Shown here in pieces: positions 63,517-64,000 of a stretch of DNA of 64,000 nucleotides. The notes beneath the pieces are model-generated. The model was not told where the DNA came from and did not search any database. It was given only the letters and a program-made list of their open reading frames with translations. Origin of the DNA: Roseimarinus sediminis (GTDB taxonomy: Bacteria > Bacteroidota > Bacteroidia > Bacteroidales > Prolixibacteraceae); NCBI RefSeq assembly GCF_050433125.1, contig NZ_JBNPXV010000001.1, positions 434,001-498,000 on the forward strand, given 5' to 3'. Position numbers and translations under genes: made by a program. The number at the start of each line of letters is the position of its first letter. The first letter of the stretch is position 1.

Positions 63517-64000
63517 ACAAATCCCGGATAAATGGATCAGGCTCTTCCTGTTCTATTCTTTTTCACTGGCATTTGTGCTGCTGAACGCATGGCTGGTGCT
63601 CAAAAAAGACACTTTGCTGGGTGTGCTGTTTCCGGTCTTGCTCATGGTATTGGTCACTGCCCTTTTCTCTTATCAAAAATTGATATGGCTGGTCATTTTG
63701 CTTACACCGCTGTCGGTACCCCTGAAAAAGCTGTATTACGGTTTGCCCTTCGACATGTTTATTCCAACAGAACCTTTGCTTGCCGGTATCTTAATACTGT
63801 TTTTAATTTCGATTGCCCGGGGGCAACGGCTCGATTTTCGACTGACAAGGCATCCGGTGGCGATTGCCATTTACTTCTATCTGGCCTGGATGTTGCTTAC
63901 CGTGGTTAGCAGTACACTGCCCCTGGTTTCGCTTAAATTTGTTCTGGCCCGTATTTGGTACGTTGTTATTTTCTTCTTCTTACTAACGGTTATTTTCAGA
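63494..64000 (+). CDS. O-antigen ligase/polymerase family protein (partial, N-terminal part)
   Basis: The frame is open to the window end (169 codons). The N terminus reads (M)NLSRLYRQIPDKWIRLFLFY from a GTG at 63494 (overlapping the Wzz stop). Several membrane helices follow, including LIWLVILLTPLSVPLKKLYY and PVAIAIYFYLAWMLLTVVSS, then FVLARIWYVVIFFFLLTVIF at the edge, as in WaaL/Wzy-like proteins. A downstream ATG such as that in LLMVLVTAL would cut off the first helices. The remainder is outside the window. Confidence 0.75.
   Translation, partial: MNLSRLYRQIPDKWIRLFLFYSFSLAFVLLNAWLVLKKDTLLGVLFPVLLMVLVTALFSYQKLIWLVILLTPLSVPLKKLYYGLPFDMFIPTEPLLAGILILFLISIARGQRLDFRLTRHPVAIAIYFYLAWMLLTVVSSTLPLVSLKFVLARIWYVVIFFFLLTVIFR

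Noticed and set aside
1..64000. tRNA, rRNA, CRISPR, insertion sequences, prophage
   Set aside because: Looked for in all gaps; no cloverleaf, repeat-spacer series, transposase or integrase seen.

Overview
The window looks like chromosome from a Bacteroidota bacterium, most likely a free-living or marine-type member of the Bacteroidales/Marinilabiliales. The evidence is two SusC/SusD pairs, FAS1 (fasciclin) lipoproteins, an ECF sigma/FecR/TonB-receptor signalling set, a type IX secretion (T9SS) C-terminal sorting domain, and promoter elements that fit the Bacteroidota consensus (TTTG, about 19 nt, TAnnTTTG). The order- or family-level placement is inference from gene content. I saw no tRNA, rRNA, CRISPR array, transposase or phage gene.

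Region 1 (1-12.2 kb, minus strand) is the start of an exopolysaccharide/O-antigen operon that leaves the window on the left. In transcription order it encodes a hybrid sensor kinase, a single-domain receiver, an initiating sugar transferase with a pseudo-receiver domain at its N terminus, a short TolC-like protein, a Wzz/BY-kinase-like protein with a terminal SPOR domain, a flippase, an O-antigen ligase/polymerase and a family 2 glycosyltransferase. By eye it is more A+T-rich than the rest. An OmpA/TSP3 protein gene diverges from it (12.4-13.8 kb).

Region 2 (13.8-21.6 kb) is housekeeping and respiration: a methyltransferase, the ammonia-forming nitrite reductase nrfHA with a porin gene, then rplM-rpsI, rpsB-tsf and rnpA, with clear terminators and a textbook promoter ahead of rplM.

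Region 3 (21.6-48.8 kb) is nutrient uptake and surface biology. It holds an ECF sigma/FecR/TonB-receptor operon and an unknown lipoprotein. Next comes a seven-gene operon: FAS1, SusC, SusD, FAS1, FAS1, SusC, SusD. It has no carbohydrate-active enzyme. It is headed by a membrane AraC-type regulator that looks like a hybrid two-component protein with its sensor domain and all phosphorelay residues lost. Divergent from the regulator is a 1269-residue T9SS-secreted protein with two lamin-tail-like domains and a series of beta-sandwich repeats. This locus is the most unusual part of the window.

Region 4 (48.9-62.5 kb) is a mixed set: a quinone-oxidoreductase-like protein, a START-domain protein, a DUF2141 protein, DgkA, a subclass B1 metallo-beta-lactamase, O6-alkylguanine methyltransferase, a small conserved Cys-rich protein, an amidase, DusB, a PAP2 phosphatase, MazG, a deoxynucleoside kinase, a GH3 protein, CvpA and TyrS. 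Region 5 (62.6 kb to the end, plus strand) opens a second polysaccharide locus with a Wzz-like protein and a partial O-antigen ligase.
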